From: Pseudomonas sp. UBA1879
Lineage (GTDB): Bacteria; Pseudomonadota; Gammaproteobacteria; Pseudomonadales; Pseudomonadaceae
Assembly (NCBI RefSeq): GCF_002338065.1
Contig: NZ_DDHJ01000001.1
Coordinates: 186,001-250,000 of the forward strand
DNA: 64,000 bases
Direction: 5' to 3'
The notes under the pieces were generated by a model that saw nothing but the letters and a program-made list of their open reading frames with translations, was not told where the DNA came from and searched no databases. The position numbers and the translations under genes are program-made. Numbering within the stretch: position 1 is the first letter of the stretch; every line of letters begins with the position of its first letter. Shown piece after piece: positions 44,601-53,176 of this stretch.

Positions 44601-45140
44601 CGCCAGCGGATCGTTGATCTGAAGCCGGCCCGGGACACCCAGACGGTTGCCGGTCTGATCATCGCGTTGCGCGTGATGAAGAACAAAAAGGGCGACAAGA
44701 TGGGGTTCATCACCCTTGACGACCGCTCGGGCCGTATCGAAGCGTCGTTGTTCGCAGACTCGTTCCAGGCGGCTCAGTCGCTGTTGCAGACCGATGCGAT
44801 GGTGGTCGTGGAGGGCGAAGTCAGCTCTGACGATTTCTCCGGCGGCTTGCGGTTGCGGGCCAAGCGGGTCATGAGTCTGGAGGAAGCGCGGACCGGCCTG
44901 GCGGAGAGCTTGCGCCTGACTGTACGTAGCGAGGCGCTGAAAGGCGACCGTCTACGCTGGCTCGGCGACCTGTGCAAGAAACACCGGGGTGCGTGTCCGA
45001 TCACGCTCGATTACACGGGGCAGGAGGCCAGGGCGTTGCTGCAGTTTGGCGAGGCGTGGCGAATCGATCCCGCAGACAGCCTGATTCAGGCGCTGCGTGA
45101 CCAGTTCGGACGTGAGAACGTCTTCCTGCAGTATCGGTGA
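41619..45140 (+). CDS. dnaE: DNA polymerase III alpha subunit DnaE
   Basis: DnaE is the replicative polymerase subunit. The 1173-residue protein has an N-terminal PHP domain (FVHLRMHTEYSLVDGL), the palm with catalytic acids in MPDFDVDFC (D403, D405), GPGRGSGAGSLVAY upstream of them, fingers and helix-hairpin-helix regions. A C-terminal OB fold (about 985-1060) and tail follow. The frame opens at 41553, but the ATG at 41619 (MSASFVHLRMHT) with AGGATC upstream is the true start. The order rnhB-dnaE-accA is the usual one. Confidence 0.97.
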   Translation: MSASFVHLRMHTEYSLVDGLVRVKPLVKALTAMNMPAVAVTDQNNLCSLVKFYKTAMGAGIKPICGADIWLAGRDKDAPLSRLSLLVMNPKGYLNLTELISRGFMDGQRNGLVVIEREWVAEANEGLIALSAAKEGEIGMALLGGNPAEADELLKEWVSVFQDRFYIEIQRTNRVNDEEHLHAAVALADRHSVPLVATNDVRFIKQEDFEAHETRVCIGEGRALDDPRRSHNYSDQQYLKSAEEMAELFSDLPDALQNTVEIAKRCNIDVRLGKHFLPNFPIPDGLTIDEYFRKVSFEGLEERLAVLWPKDTTPDYEAKRQVYVDRLNFELDIIIQMGFPGYFLIVMDFIQWAKNNGVPVGPGRGSGAGSLVAYVQKITDLDPLAYDLLFERFLNPERVSMPDFDVDFCMDGRDRVIEYVADKYGRNAVSQIITFGSMAAKAVVRDVARAQGKSFGLADRLSKMIPFEVGMTLEKAYEQEEILRDFLKTDEEGAEIWEMARKLEGVVRNVGKHAGGVVIAPTKLTDFAAIYCDEEGSGLVTQYDKDDVEAAGLVKFDFLGLRTLTIIDWAMKTINRDRAKVGEEPLDIAFIPLDDAPTYDLLQKAETTAVFQLESRGMKELIKKLKPDCLEDLIALVALFRPGPLQSGMVDDFINRKHGRAELAYPHPDYQYEGLKPVLAPTYGIILYQEQVMQIAQVMAGYTLGGADMLRRAMGKKKPEEMAKQRGGFIEGCASNGIDADLAGNIFDLVEKFAGYGFNKSHSAAYGLVSYQTAWLKKHYPAPFMAAVLSADMHNTDKVVTLIEEVRTMKLRLDAPDVNNSEFKFTVNDEGRIVYGLGAIKGVGEGPVEAITEARQAGPFKDLFDFCERIDLKRVNKRTLGGLISSGALDRLGPFFYDEPKQYQANIDRNRGVLLAALEEAIQSAEQTARSHDSGHADLFGGLFVEPDADVYANHRGAKEVTLKERLRGEKETLGLYLTGHPIDEYEGEIRRFARQRIVDLKPARDTQTVAGLIIALRVMKNKKGDKMGFITLDDRSGRIEASLFADSFQAAQSLLQTDAMVVVEGEVSSDDFSGGLRLRAKRVMSLEEARTGLAESLRLTVRSEALKGDRLRWLGDLCKKHRGACPITLDYTGQEARALLQFGEAWRIDPADSLIQALRDQFGRENVFLQYR

Positions 45141-45265
45141 ACACTGACACCCGAATTTTTACACTCGACACTTTAAACTCGACCCTTATACGCCACATCC
45201 TTTAAGGTATGGCGTTTACGGATCAACCGGCCGGCCTCTTGGCCGTCGACCCAAGACGGATGCCT

Positions 45266-46213
45266 ATGAACCCGAATTTTCTGGATTTCGAACAGCCGAT
45301 TGCTGACCTGCAAGCCAAAATTGAAGAGCTGCGACTGGTAGGCAATGACAACTCGCTGAACATCGGCGATGAAATCTCTCGACTGCAAGAGAAGAGCAGC
45401 ACGCTCACCGAAAGCATTTTCGGCAACCTGACCAGTTGGCAGATCGCGCGCATGGCGCGTCATCCGCGTCGTCCGTACACCCTGGACTACATCGAGCATA
45501 TTTTCACCGAGTTCGACGAACTCCACGGTGATCGCCACTTCTCCGACGACGCCGCTATTGTGGGCGGCATCGCCCGCCTGGACGACAATCCGGTGATGGT
45601 GATCGGTCATCAGAAAGGCCGTGAAGTGCGCGAGAAAGTGCGGCGCAATTTTGGTATGCCGCGTCCTGAAGGCTACCGTAAAGCGTGCCGACTGATGGAA
45701 ATGGCCGAGCGCTTCAAGATGCCGATCCTCACGTTCATCGACACGCCGGGCGCGTACCCTGGCATCGATGCCGAAGAGCGCAACCAGAGCGAAGCGATTG
45801 CCTGGAACCTGCGGGTGATGGCGCGTCTTAAGACGCCAATCATCGCGACCGTGATCGGTGAGGGGGGCTCGGGCGGTGCATTGGCGATTGGTGTGTGCGA
45901 CCAACTGAACATGCTGCAATATTCCACTTACGCCGTGATTTCGCCGGAAGGCTGCGCCTCCATTCTGTGGAAAACCGCCGAAAAGGCGCCGGACGCTGCC
46001 GAAGCCATGGGCATCACGGCTGAACGCTTGAAAGGTCTGGGCATCGTTGACAAAGTCATCAACGAGCCGCTGGGTGGCGCGCACCGTGATCCGGCAGGGG
46101 CTTCGGCTGCCATCCGCGACGCATTGAGCAGCCAGTTGGCGATGCTCAAGAAATTCAACATCGACGAATTGTTGGCGCGTCGCTATGACCGCCTCATGAG
46201 CTACGGCGTCTGA
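45266..46213 (+). CDS. accA: Acetyl-CoA carboxylase carboxyltransferase alpha subunit
   Basis: AccA, with AccD, transfers the carboxyl group from biotin to acetyl-CoA, giving malonyl-CoA. The 315-residue protein starts MNPNFLDFEQPIADLQAKIE and has the crotonase-like GEGGSGGALAIGV oxyanion loop and TPGAYPGIDAEERNQSEAIA. The frame opens at 45209; the ATG at 45266 is the family start. It is 125 bases after dnaE and 61 bases before tilS. Confidence 0.96.
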   Translation: MNPNFLDFEQPIADLQAKIEELRLVGNDNSLNIGDEISRLQEKSSTLTESIFGNLTSWQIARMARHPRRPYTLDYIEHIFTEFDELHGDRHFSDDAAIVGGIARLDDNPVMVIGHQKGREVREKVRRNFGMPRPEGYRKACRLMEMAERFKMPILTFIDTPGAYPGIDAEERNQSEAIAWNLRVMARLKTPIIATVIGEGGSGGALAIGVCDQLNMLQYSTYAVISPEGCASILWKTAEKAPDAAEAMGITAERLKGLGIVDKVINEPLGGAHRDPAGASAAIRDALSSQLAMLKKFNIDELLARRYDRLMSYGV

Positions 46214-46274
46214 TCGGTGCTGTTTTAACGTGGCATCGTTCGAGGTCCGGTGAGCTAACGCGGGGTTTACCAGC

Positions 46275-47612
46275 ATGAGCAAGCCGGACACGTTCAAGAA
46301 AGACTTCACTGATCGTCTGCTGTCGCGCCTGGCTCCTTGGCGCGACGCATCCGGCTGGCGCATCGCCTTCTCAGGTGGACTTGATTCCACCGTTCTGCTT
46401 CACGCCTTGGCCGAGCTTTCCCGCCAGCAACGTTTCCCCCCTCTGAGCGCTATACACGTCCATCATGGCCTGCAGGCTGTAGCGGCGTCGTGGCCGGGAC
46501 ATTGCCGTCAAGTCTGTCAGATCCTGGGCGTGCCGTTGCAGGTCATTGACGTTCAGGTCAGGCCCGGCGCCAGTCTCGAACAGGCCGCGCGGAATGCGCG
46601 GTACGAGGCGTTCGAGCACAGCTTGCAGGCGGGTGAAATACTGCTTACTGCCCAACACCGTGACGATCAAGCGGAAACCCTGATGTTTCGCCTGTTGCGC
46701 GGTGCCGGGGTGCGAGGGTTGGCCGCCATGCCGCCGCAGCGCACAGTGGGTAAAGGCGAGATCTTCAGGCCGTTACTGGATGAGCCCCGTGCCGTGCTAG
46801 AGCGTTATGCCCGAGACGAAGGCCTGAGCTGGATCGAAGACCCCAGCAACAAAGACAGCCGTTTTTCCCGCAATTACCTGCGCAATCATGTTCTGCCAAT
46901 GCTGACTGCACGCTGGCCTCAAGCGACGGCGAGCATGGCCCGCAGTGCGGCGCATCTGGCCGAAGCCCAAGGCTTGCTCGACGAGTTGGCGATGCAAGAT
47001 CTGGCGTCTGCCGACACCCCTTGCTCTTGGCCTTGGCTGGCACTGCCGTCACTGGAGTTGGCCCCGCTTGAAGGGTTGTCATCGGCACGTCAGCGAAACG
47101 CCTTACGTTACTGGCTGAATCCGCTGACACGTCTTCCCGACAGTGATCACTGGGCGGGGTGGGATTCCCTGCGTGATGCGGGGCCGGATGGCCGACCCAT
47201 CTGGCGTCTGGCAGAGGGGCAACTGCATCGGGCGGAAGGGCGAATCTGGTGGTTGTCGGGCATCTGGCTCAAGGACGTCGCCGGATCTCAGCACTGGTCC
47301 ACGGCATCGCAGCCCTTGCATCTGCCAGGCAACGGCATGTTGCGTATTTTGGGCGACATCCCTCGCGGCGGGTTGCACGTGCATTACCGGCGGGGTGGCG
47401 AGGTGCTGAATATGCCTGACCGCGGGCGTCGCGACCTCAAGCGATTGCTCAACGAAAAAGGCGTGCCGGTGTTTCTGCGCGGCCGATTGCCGCTGTTGTA
47501 TCGCGGCGAACAATTGCTGGCCGTGGCCAACTTGCCGGGGCTCGACGCTGACCCCCGTGGCGACTGGCGATTGCATTGGCAGCCACCGACGAATGACCAC
47601 AGTTTGAGATGA
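46275..47612 (+). CDS. tilS: tRNA(Ile)-lysidine synthase TilS
   Basis: TilS attaches lysine to C34 of tRNA(Ile2), which lets it read AUA. The 445-residue protein has the PP-loop ATPase motif FSGGLDSTVLLHAL (S33-S38), the downstream TAQHRDDQAET block, and the TilS-specific substrate-binding and C-terminal domains (GRRDLKRLLNEKGVPVFLRG). The length is normal for Pseudomonas. It lies between accA and pyrG. Confidence 0.94.
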   Translation: MSKPDTFKKDFTDRLLSRLAPWRDASGWRIAFSGGLDSTVLLHALAELSRQQRFPPLSAIHVHHGLQAVAASWPGHCRQVCQILGVPLQVIDVQVRPGASLEQAARNARYEAFEHSLQAGEILLTAQHRDDQAETLMFRLLRGAGVRGLAAMPPQRTVGKGEIFRPLLDEPRAVLERYARDEGLSWIEDPSNKDSRFSRNYLRNHVLPMLTARWPQATASMARSAAHLAEAQGLLDELAMQDLASADTPCSWPWLALPSLELAPLEGLSSARQRNALRYWLNPLTRLPDSDHWAGWDSLRDAGPDGRPIWRLAEGQLHRAEGRIWWLSGIWLKDVAGSQHWSTASQPLHLPGNGMLRILGDIPRGGLHVHYRRGGEVLNMPDRGRRDLKRLLNEKGVPVFLRGRLPLLYRGEQLLAVANLPGLDADPRGDWRLHWQPPTNDHSLR

Positions 47613-47880
47613 GAGCCTGTTTCCGGTAGACTACGCTCCCTTCTTGATACAGCTTATGTCGGCCCTTTCGGAACGACGTGAGTTGCCGATGACCAGCCAG
47701 TCTTTACTGGGCGATTCTCTAAATGTGGCGAGCAATGGACAGGTCCGGATTCGGCCAGTCACTTTCAGCGCAGCAGTTTCAGGAATGCACGGTGAAACAT
47801 GCAGGTCATCGGGGGCTTCGGCCTTCCTTCGCTTTCCCCGGCGGCTCTGACCGCTTTAACGCAGACTTCTAGGGTTTTTC

Positions 47881-49512
47881 ATGACGCGCTACATCTTCGT
47901 CACGGGCGGTGTTGTTTCTTCATTGGGGAAAGGCATTGCCTCGGCTTCATTGGCGGCCATCCTGGAGGCGAGGGGACTTAAGGTCACCATGCTCAAGCTG
48001 GACCCGTACATCAACGTCGACCCGGGCACCATGAGCCCGTTCCAGCACGGTGAGGTGTTCGTCACCCACGACGGCGCCGAGACCGACCTGGACCTGGGTC
48101 ACTACGAGCGTTTCATTCGCACCACCATGACCCAGAACAATAACTTCACCACTGGCCGTGTGTACGAACACGTCCTGCGCAAAGAGCGCCGTGGTGATTA
48201 TCTGGGCGCGACCATTCAGGTGATCCCGCACATCACCGACGAAATCAAGCGTCGCATCATCAAAGGCGCTGGCGATGCCGACGTGGCCATGGTCGAGATC
48301 GGCGGTACCGTTGGCGACATCGAGTCGCAACCGTTCCTCGAAGCCATCCGCCAGTTGCGTTTCGAAGTCGGCGCCAAGCGCGCGATGCTCATGCACCTGA
48401 CGCTGGTTCCATACATCGCCACCGCTGGCGAGACCAAGACCAAGCCGACTCAGCACTCCGTCAAGGAATTGCGCTCCATCGGCCTGCAACCAGACGTCCT
48501 GGTCTGCCGCTCCGATCACCCGATCGACGTGTCGTCGCGTCGCAAGATCGCGCAGTTCACCAACGTCGAAGAGCGCGCAGTGATCGCGCTGGAAGACGCC
48601 GACACCATCTACAAGATCCCGGGCATCCTGCATTCTCAGGGCCTGGATGATTTCGTAGTCGAGCGCTTCGGTCTGCAGTGCAACAGCGCCGACTTGTCCG
48701 AGTGGGACAAGGTCGTCGATGCCAAGCTGAACCCGGAACATGAAGTCACCATCGCGATGGTCGGCAAGTACATGGAGCTGCTGGATGCGTACAAGTCGCT
48801 GATCGAAGCGATGAGCCACGCAGGCATCAGCAACCGTACGAAGGTCAACCTGCGTTATATCGATTCCGAAGACATCGAAAATCAAGGCACCGGCCTGCTG
48901 GAAGGCGTGGACGCGATTCTGGTGCCAGGCGGCTTTGGTCTGCGTGGTGTCGAAGGCAAGATCACGGCGGTTCAGTTCGCCCGCGAAAACAAGGTGCCTT
49001 ATTTGGGTATCTGCCTTGGCATGCAAGTGGCGGTCATCGAGTTCGCGCGTAATGTGCTGGGCTGGAAAGACGCCAACTCCACCGAGTTTGATCGCAGCAG
49101 CCCGCACCCCGTGGTCGGTCTGATCACCGAGTGGGAAGACGCCACCGGTGCTGTCGAAACACGGACTGAGACCTCAGACCTGGGTGGCACCATGCGTCTT
49201 GGCGCGCAGGAGTGCCTGTTGGAACCGGGCTCCCTGGTGCACGATTGCTACGCCAACGACACCATTGTCGAACGTCATCGCCATCGTTATGAAGTGAACA
49301 ACAAGCTGCTGCCGCAACTGATCGAAGCCGGTCTGAAAGTGTCGGGCCGTTCAGGTGATGGCGCGCTGGTAGAAGTGGTCGAGTCTCAAGACCACCCATG
49401 GTTCGTGGCCTGCCAGTTCCACCCTGAGTTCACCTCCACCCCGCGCGACGGCCACCCGCTGTTCAGTGGTTTCGTCAAAGCTGCGCTCGCTCAGCACCAG
49501 AAGAACGCCTGA
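47881..49512 (+). CDS. pyrG: CTP synthase
   Basis: PyrG aminates UTP to CTP using glutamine. The 543-residue protein has the N-terminal synthetase with FVTGGVVSSLGKGI (2-18) and the C-terminal glutamine amidotransferase with the nucleophile in LGICLGMQVA (about C378) and His-Glu in CQFHPEFTS. The 268-base gap before it holds no gene or structure I can name. It is followed after 15 bases by kdsA, the normal order. Confidence 0.97.
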   Translation: MTRYIFVTGGVVSSLGKGIASASLAAILEARGLKVTMLKLDPYINVDPGTMSPFQHGEVFVTHDGAETDLDLGHYERFIRTTMTQNNNFTTGRVYEHVLRKERRGDYLGATIQVIPHITDEIKRRIIKGAGDADVAMVEIGGTVGDIESQPFLEAIRQLRFEVGAKRAMLMHLTLVPYIATAGETKTKPTQHSVKELRSIGLQPDVLVCRSDHPIDVSSRRKIAQFTNVEERAVIALEDADTIYKIPGILHSQGLDDFVVERFGLQCNSADLSEWDKVVDAKLNPEHEVTIAMVGKYMELLDAYKSLIEAMSHAGISNRTKVNLRYIDSEDIENQGTGLLEGVDAILVPGGFGLRGVEGKITAVQFARENKVPYLGICLGMQVAVIEFARNVLGWKDANSTEFDRSSPHPVVGLITEWEDATGAVETRTETSDLGGTMRLGAQECLLEPGSLVHDCYANDTIVERHRHRYEVNNKLLPQLIEAGLKVSGRSGDGALVEVVESQDHPWFVACQFHPEFTSTPRDGHPLFSGFVKAALAQHQKNA

Positions 49513-49527
49513 TAGGGAATTCATTAC

Positions 49528-50373
49528 ATGGCACAGAAAATCATCCGTGTGGGCTCCATCGACATCGCCAACGACAAGCCTATGGTGCTGTTCGGTGGCA
49601 TGAATGTCTTGGAATCGCGGGACATGGCCATGCAGGTCTGTGAAGAATACGTGCGGGTCACCCAGAAACTGGGCATCCCTTACGTGTTCAAGGCCAGTTT
49701 CGACAAAGCCAATCGGTCTTCCGTGACCTCGTATCGCGGCCCCGGCCTGGAAGCGGGGATGCGCATTTTCGAAGAGATCAAAAGCACCTTTGGCGTGCCA
49801 GTGATTACCGACGTGCATGAGCCGCATCAGGCGGCGACCGTGGCGGAAGTCTGCGACATCATTCAGCTGCCGGCCTTTCTGTCCCGTCAGACCGATCTGG
49901 TCGTGGCGATGGCCAAGACCGGTGCCGTGATCAACATCAAGAAAGCCCAGTTCCTCGCGCCTCAGGAAATGAAACACATCCTGACCAAGTGCGAGGAAGC
50001 CGGTAACGACCAGTTGATCCTGTGCGAGCGTGGTTCGAGCTTCGGCTACAACAACCTTGTCGTCGATATGCTCGGCTTTGGCATCATGAAAGCCTTCGAA
50101 TACCCGGTGTTCTTCGACGTGACCCACGCGCTGCAAATGCCGGGTGGGCGTTCGGATTCCGCCGGTGGCCGTCGTGCCCAAGTGACCGATCTGGCCAAAG
50201 CCGGCATCAGTCAGGGCTTGGCGGGTCTGTTCCTCGAAGCGCATCCGGACCCGGACAATGCCAAGTGCGACGGCCCGTGCGCCTTACGGCTGAACAAGCT
50301 GGAGCCGTTCCTGACCCAACTCAAGGCGCTCGATGATCTGGTCAAGAGCTTCCCGACTGTAGAAACGGCGTAA
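49528..50373 (+). CDS. kdsA: 3-deoxy-8-phosphooctulonate synthase (Kdo-8-P synthase)
   Basis: KdsA condenses phosphoenolpyruvate with arabinose 5-phosphate to give Kdo-8-phosphate for the LPS inner core. The 281-residue protein shows KASFDKANRSS, ITDVHEP and the FFDVTHALQMPGG segment of the DAHP/KDO8P synthase superfamily. It forms a unit with pyrG and is followed by eno after a gap containing a long hairpin. Confidence 0.95.
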   Translation: MAQKIIRVGSIDIANDKPMVLFGGMNVLESRDMAMQVCEEYVRVTQKLGIPYVFKASFDKANRSSVTSYRGPGLEAGMRIFEEIKSTFGVPVITDVHEPHQAATVAEVCDIIQLPAFLSRQTDLVVAMAKTGAVINIKKAQFLAPQEMKHILTKCEEAGNDQLILCERGSSFGYNNLVVDMLGFGIMKAFEYPVFFDVTHALQMPGGRSDSAGGRRAQVTDLAKAGISQGLAGLFLEAHPDPDNAKCDGPCALRLNKLEPFLTQLKALDDLVKSFPTVETA

Positions 50374-50541
50374 AACCCGCTTCTCGGGCACGATGCCCTC
50401 CGGTACAGTGCCGCTCGTTTCTTTCCCGACCAACGGGTCGGGAAAATCTGTCATCCCGGGCCTGCCCGCTGTCTAGTGCCCGGGGCGCCAGTCGTTTTTC
50501 CCAGCTGCGTCGTTTTCTTCAATCTTGGAGTGTTAACAACA

Positions 50542-51828
50542 ATGGCAAAAATCGTCGACATCAAAGGTCGTGAAGTTCTCGACTCCCGTGGTAATCCCAC
50601 CGTGGAAGCAGATGTGCTCCTCGACAACGGCATCATCGGCAGTGCGTGCGCGCCGTCCGGTGCTTCCACCGGCTCGCGTGAAGCACTTGAGCTGCGTGAT
50701 GGCGACAAAAGCCGTTACATGGGCAAGGGCGTTCTGAAAGCTGTGGCCAATATCAATGGCCCGATCCGCGATTTGCTGTTGGGCAAAGACCCGGTTGATC
50801 AGAAGGCGCTGGATCACGCGATGATCGCGCTCGACGGCACCGAAAACAAAGCGAGCCTGGGTGCCAACGCCATCCTCGCAGTGTCGCTGGCCGCTGCCAA
50901 AGCCGCTGCCCAGGACCAGGACCTGCCGTTGTACGCGCACATCGCCAACCTGAACGGCACACCGGGTGTCTACTCGATGCCGGTCCCGATGATGAACATC
51001 ATCAACGGTGGCGAGCACGCTGATAACAACATCGACATTCAGGAGTTCATGGTTCAACCGGTTGGTGCCAAGACCTTCTCCGAAGGCTTGCGCTGGGGCA
51101 CCGAGATTTTCCACCACCTCAAAGCCGTGCTGAAGGCCCGTGGCCTGAACACTGCCGTGGGTGACGAAGGTGGTTTTGCGCCGAACCTGAACTCCAACGC
51201 TGACGCTCTCGACGCCATTGCTGAAGCCGTGAAAAACGCCGGTTACACGCTGGGCACTGACGTGACCCTGGCACTGGACTGCGCGGCGAGCGAATTCTAC
51301 AAGAACGGCAAATACACCTTGAGCGAAGAAGGCGAGTACGACTCCGCCGGTTTCGCCGACTACCTGGCCGACCTGGTTAGCAAGCACCCGATCATCTCCA
51401 TTGAAGACGGTCTGGACGAGTCCGACTGGGACGGCTGGAAGATCCTTACCGATAAAATCGGCGACAAGATCCAGTTGGTGGGCGACGACCTTTTCGTGAC
51501 CAACACCAAGATCCTGAAAGAAGGCATCGAGAAGAAAATCGGTAACTCGATCCTGATCAAGTTCAACCAGATCGGCACCCTGACCGAAACGCTGGAAGCC
51601 ATCCAGATGGCCAAGGCAGCGGGTTACACCGCTGTGATTTCGCACCGTTCCGGCGAAACCGAAGATTCGACCATTGCCGACCTGGCCGTGGGCACCTCTG
51701 CCGGTCAGATCAAAACCGGTTCCCTCAGCCGTTCCGATCGTATCGCCAAGTACAACCAACTGCTGCGCATCGAAGAGCAGTTGGGCGCCAAAGCGGTCTA
51801 TCGTGGTCGCGGTGAGTTTCGCGGCTGA
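50542..51828 (+). CDS. eno: Enolase
   Basis: Enolase interconverts 2-phosphoglycerate and phosphoenolpyruvate and is usually a degradosome partner. The 428-residue protein has the LDSRGNPTVEAD start, the GANAILAVSLAAAKAAA block, magnesium ligands in SIEDGLDESDW and GDDLFVTN, and the signature SHRSGETEDSTIADLAVG. The frame opens at 50476; the ATG at 50542 (MAKIVDIKGREVLD) is the family start. Codon use suggests high expression. ftsB follows. Confidence 0.97.
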   Translation: MAKIVDIKGREVLDSRGNPTVEADVLLDNGIIGSACAPSGASTGSREALELRDGDKSRYMGKGVLKAVANINGPIRDLLLGKDPVDQKALDHAMIALDGTENKASLGANAILAVSLAAAKAAAQDQDLPLYAHIANLNGTPGVYSMPVPMMNIINGGEHADNNIDIQEFMVQPVGAKTFSEGLRWGTEIFHHLKAVLKARGLNTAVGDEGGFAPNLNSNADALDAIAEAVKNAGYTLGTDVTLALDCAASEFYKNGKYTLSEEGEYDSAGFADYLADLVSKHPIISIEDGLDESDWDGWKILTDKIGDKIQLVGDDLFVTNTKILKEGIEKKIGNSILIKFNQIGTLTETLEAIQMAKAAGYTAVISHRSGETEDSTIADLAVGTSAGQIKTGSLSRSDRIAKYNQLLRIEEQLGAKAVYRGRGEFRG

Positions 51829-51904
51829 TTGCAAGATGGTAAAAAGGCAGCAGGCGCTGTAGGGGAATTCGCTAAAAGCGTTTTATCCTGACGTCCTGAT
51901 CCAT

Positions 51905-51926
51905 GAGCCCGGTGACCGCCGGGCTC
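51905..51926 (+). terminator. Hairpin between eno and ftsB
   Basis: GAGCCCGG and CCGGGCTC form a perfect 8-bp stem with a 6-base loop, 79 bases after eno. Only two Ts follow directly, so termination may be partial. Confidence 0.5.
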
Positions 51927-51985
51927 TTGGGCATTTGAAATGGTCGGTTTTGCTGTCTTTCTCCACCGGGTAACAGATATTCACA

Positions 51986-52264
51986 ATGCGCAGTCCCAAC
52001 TGGTTGTTCCTCGTTCTGCTCTTGCTGCTCGCTGGTTTGCAATACCGCCTTTGGGTGGGTAACGGCAGCCTTGCGCAGGTGGCCAGTCTGACCCAGCAAA
52101 TTGCTGATCAACATGCCGAAAACGATGCCTTGCTCGAGCGTAACCGAGTATTGGATGCGGAAGTGCTGGAGCTGAAGAAAGGCCTGGAAACCGTTGAAGA
52201 ACGTGCCCGCCACGAGCTGGGCATGGTCAAGGACGGCGAGACCCTTTATCAGTTGGCACAGTGA
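51986..52264 (+). CDS. ftsB: Cell division protein FtsB
   Basis: FtsB is a small bitopic division protein that joins FtsL and FtsQ at the septum. The 92-residue protein has a short N-terminus, one membrane span at about 4-21 (WLFLVLLLLLAGLQYRLW), a periplasmic coiled coil (about 30-65) and the ERARHELGMVKDGE segment conserved in the family. It is found between eno and ispD, as in E. coli. Confidence 0.93.
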   Translation: MRSPNWLFLVLLLLLAGLQYRLWVGNGSLAQVASLTQQIADQHAENDALLERNRVLDAEVLELKKGLETVEERARHELGMVKDGETLYQLAQ

Positions 52265-52275
52265 CGTCCCTGTAA

Positions 52276-52986
52276 ATGACTCAATCCCTTCCTGCCTTTT
52301 GGGCAGTGATTCCCGCAGCGGGCGTTGGTGCGCGCATGGCGGCAGACCGTCCCAAGCAGTACTTGCAGCTCGGCGGCCTCACAATTCTCGAACACAGCCT
52401 GCTTTGTTTCCTCGATCATCCCCGGCTCAAGGGGCTGGTGATCAGTCTGGCTGCGGACGACCCATATTGGCCCACATTGCCCTGCGCGCTGGACACCCGA
52501 ATCCAGCAGGTCGCAGGTGGCAAGGAACGGGCGGACTCAGTGCTCAACGCGTTGTTGCATCTGCACGCCAGCGGCGCGGACGACAACGACTGGGTGCTGG
52601 TCCACGACGCGGCGCGCCCGAATCTGGCGCGCTCGGATCTGGACAATCTGCTCACCCAACTGGCCGATGACCCGGTCGGTGGGCTGCTGGCGGTCCCGGC
52701 CAAAGACACCCTCAAGCGCGCCGATGCCAATGGCCGAGTGACAGAAACCGTCGATCGCAGCCTCATCTGGCAGGCCTACACGCCGCAGATGTTTCGACTC
52801 GGCGCGTTGCACCGGGCGCTGGCGGACAGTCTGGTCTCCAATGTATCGATCACCGATGAAGCCTCGGCCATCGAATGGGCGGGACAATCGCCACGGTTGA
52901 TCGAAGGTCGGGCTGACAACATCAAGGTCACCCGCCCGGAGGATCTGGAGTGGTTGCGGCAGCGGCGGGGTGATTCTTCCCGCTGA
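52276..52986 (+). CDS. ispD: 2-C-methyl-D-erythritol 4-phosphate cytidylyltransferase
   Basis: IspD makes CDP-methylerythritol in the MEP pathway. The 236-residue protein has the nucleotide-binding AVIPAAGVGARMAADRPKQY (positions 10-29), the central VHDAARP motif and the C-terminal VTRPEDLEW. The length is normal. In many relatives ispF follows directly; here a REPIN, the LysR gene and frmA-fghA intervene. Confidence 0.95.
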   Translation: MTQSLPAFWAVIPAAGVGARMAADRPKQYLQLGGLTILEHSLLCFLDHPRLKGLVISLAADDPYWPTLPCALDTRIQQVAGGKERADSVLNALLHLHASGADDNDWVLVHDAARPNLARSDLDNLLTQLADDPVGGLLAVPAKDTLKRADANGRVTETVDRSLIWQAYTPQMFRLGALHRALADSLVSNVSITDEASAIEWAGQSPRLIEGRADNIKVTRPEDLEWLRQRRGDSSR

Positions 52987-53025
52987 ACAGGACCGTGATC
53001 ATTGCCGGTTGCATGTGCAGATGCC

Positions 53026-53161
53026 TGTAGGAGCGTGGGTTGTCCCGCGATCGGCTGCGAAGCAGTCGTCAAACCAGGCGCATTGGCCGTACCAGATACA
53101 CCGCGCTTGCAGGATTTACGACGACTCCGTCGCCGATCGCGGGACAAGCCACGCTCCTACA
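53026..53161. repeat. REPIN with long arms between ispD and the LysR gene
   Basis: TGTAGGAGCGTGGGTTGTCC at 53026 and its reverse complement ending CGCTCCTACA at 53161 form arms of about 30 bases, including CCCGCGATCGGC / GCCGATCGCGGG. The loop itself contains a smaller inverted repeat. It fills the convergent gap and could end both transcripts. Confidence 0.88.
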
Positions 53162-53176
53162 GCGTTCGGTCGATCC

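Noticed and set aside
47613..47880. Possible small genes or leader peptide before pyrG (68- and 60-codon frames).
   Set aside because: No ribosome-binding site with family support. One frame runs into pyrG in another phase, and no structure is evident.
42726..49107. Long minus-strand frames opposite dnaE, accA and pyrG (for example 42726-43904, 45173-46390, 47947-49107).
   Set aside because: They mirror well-identified genes and show reverse-complement composition.
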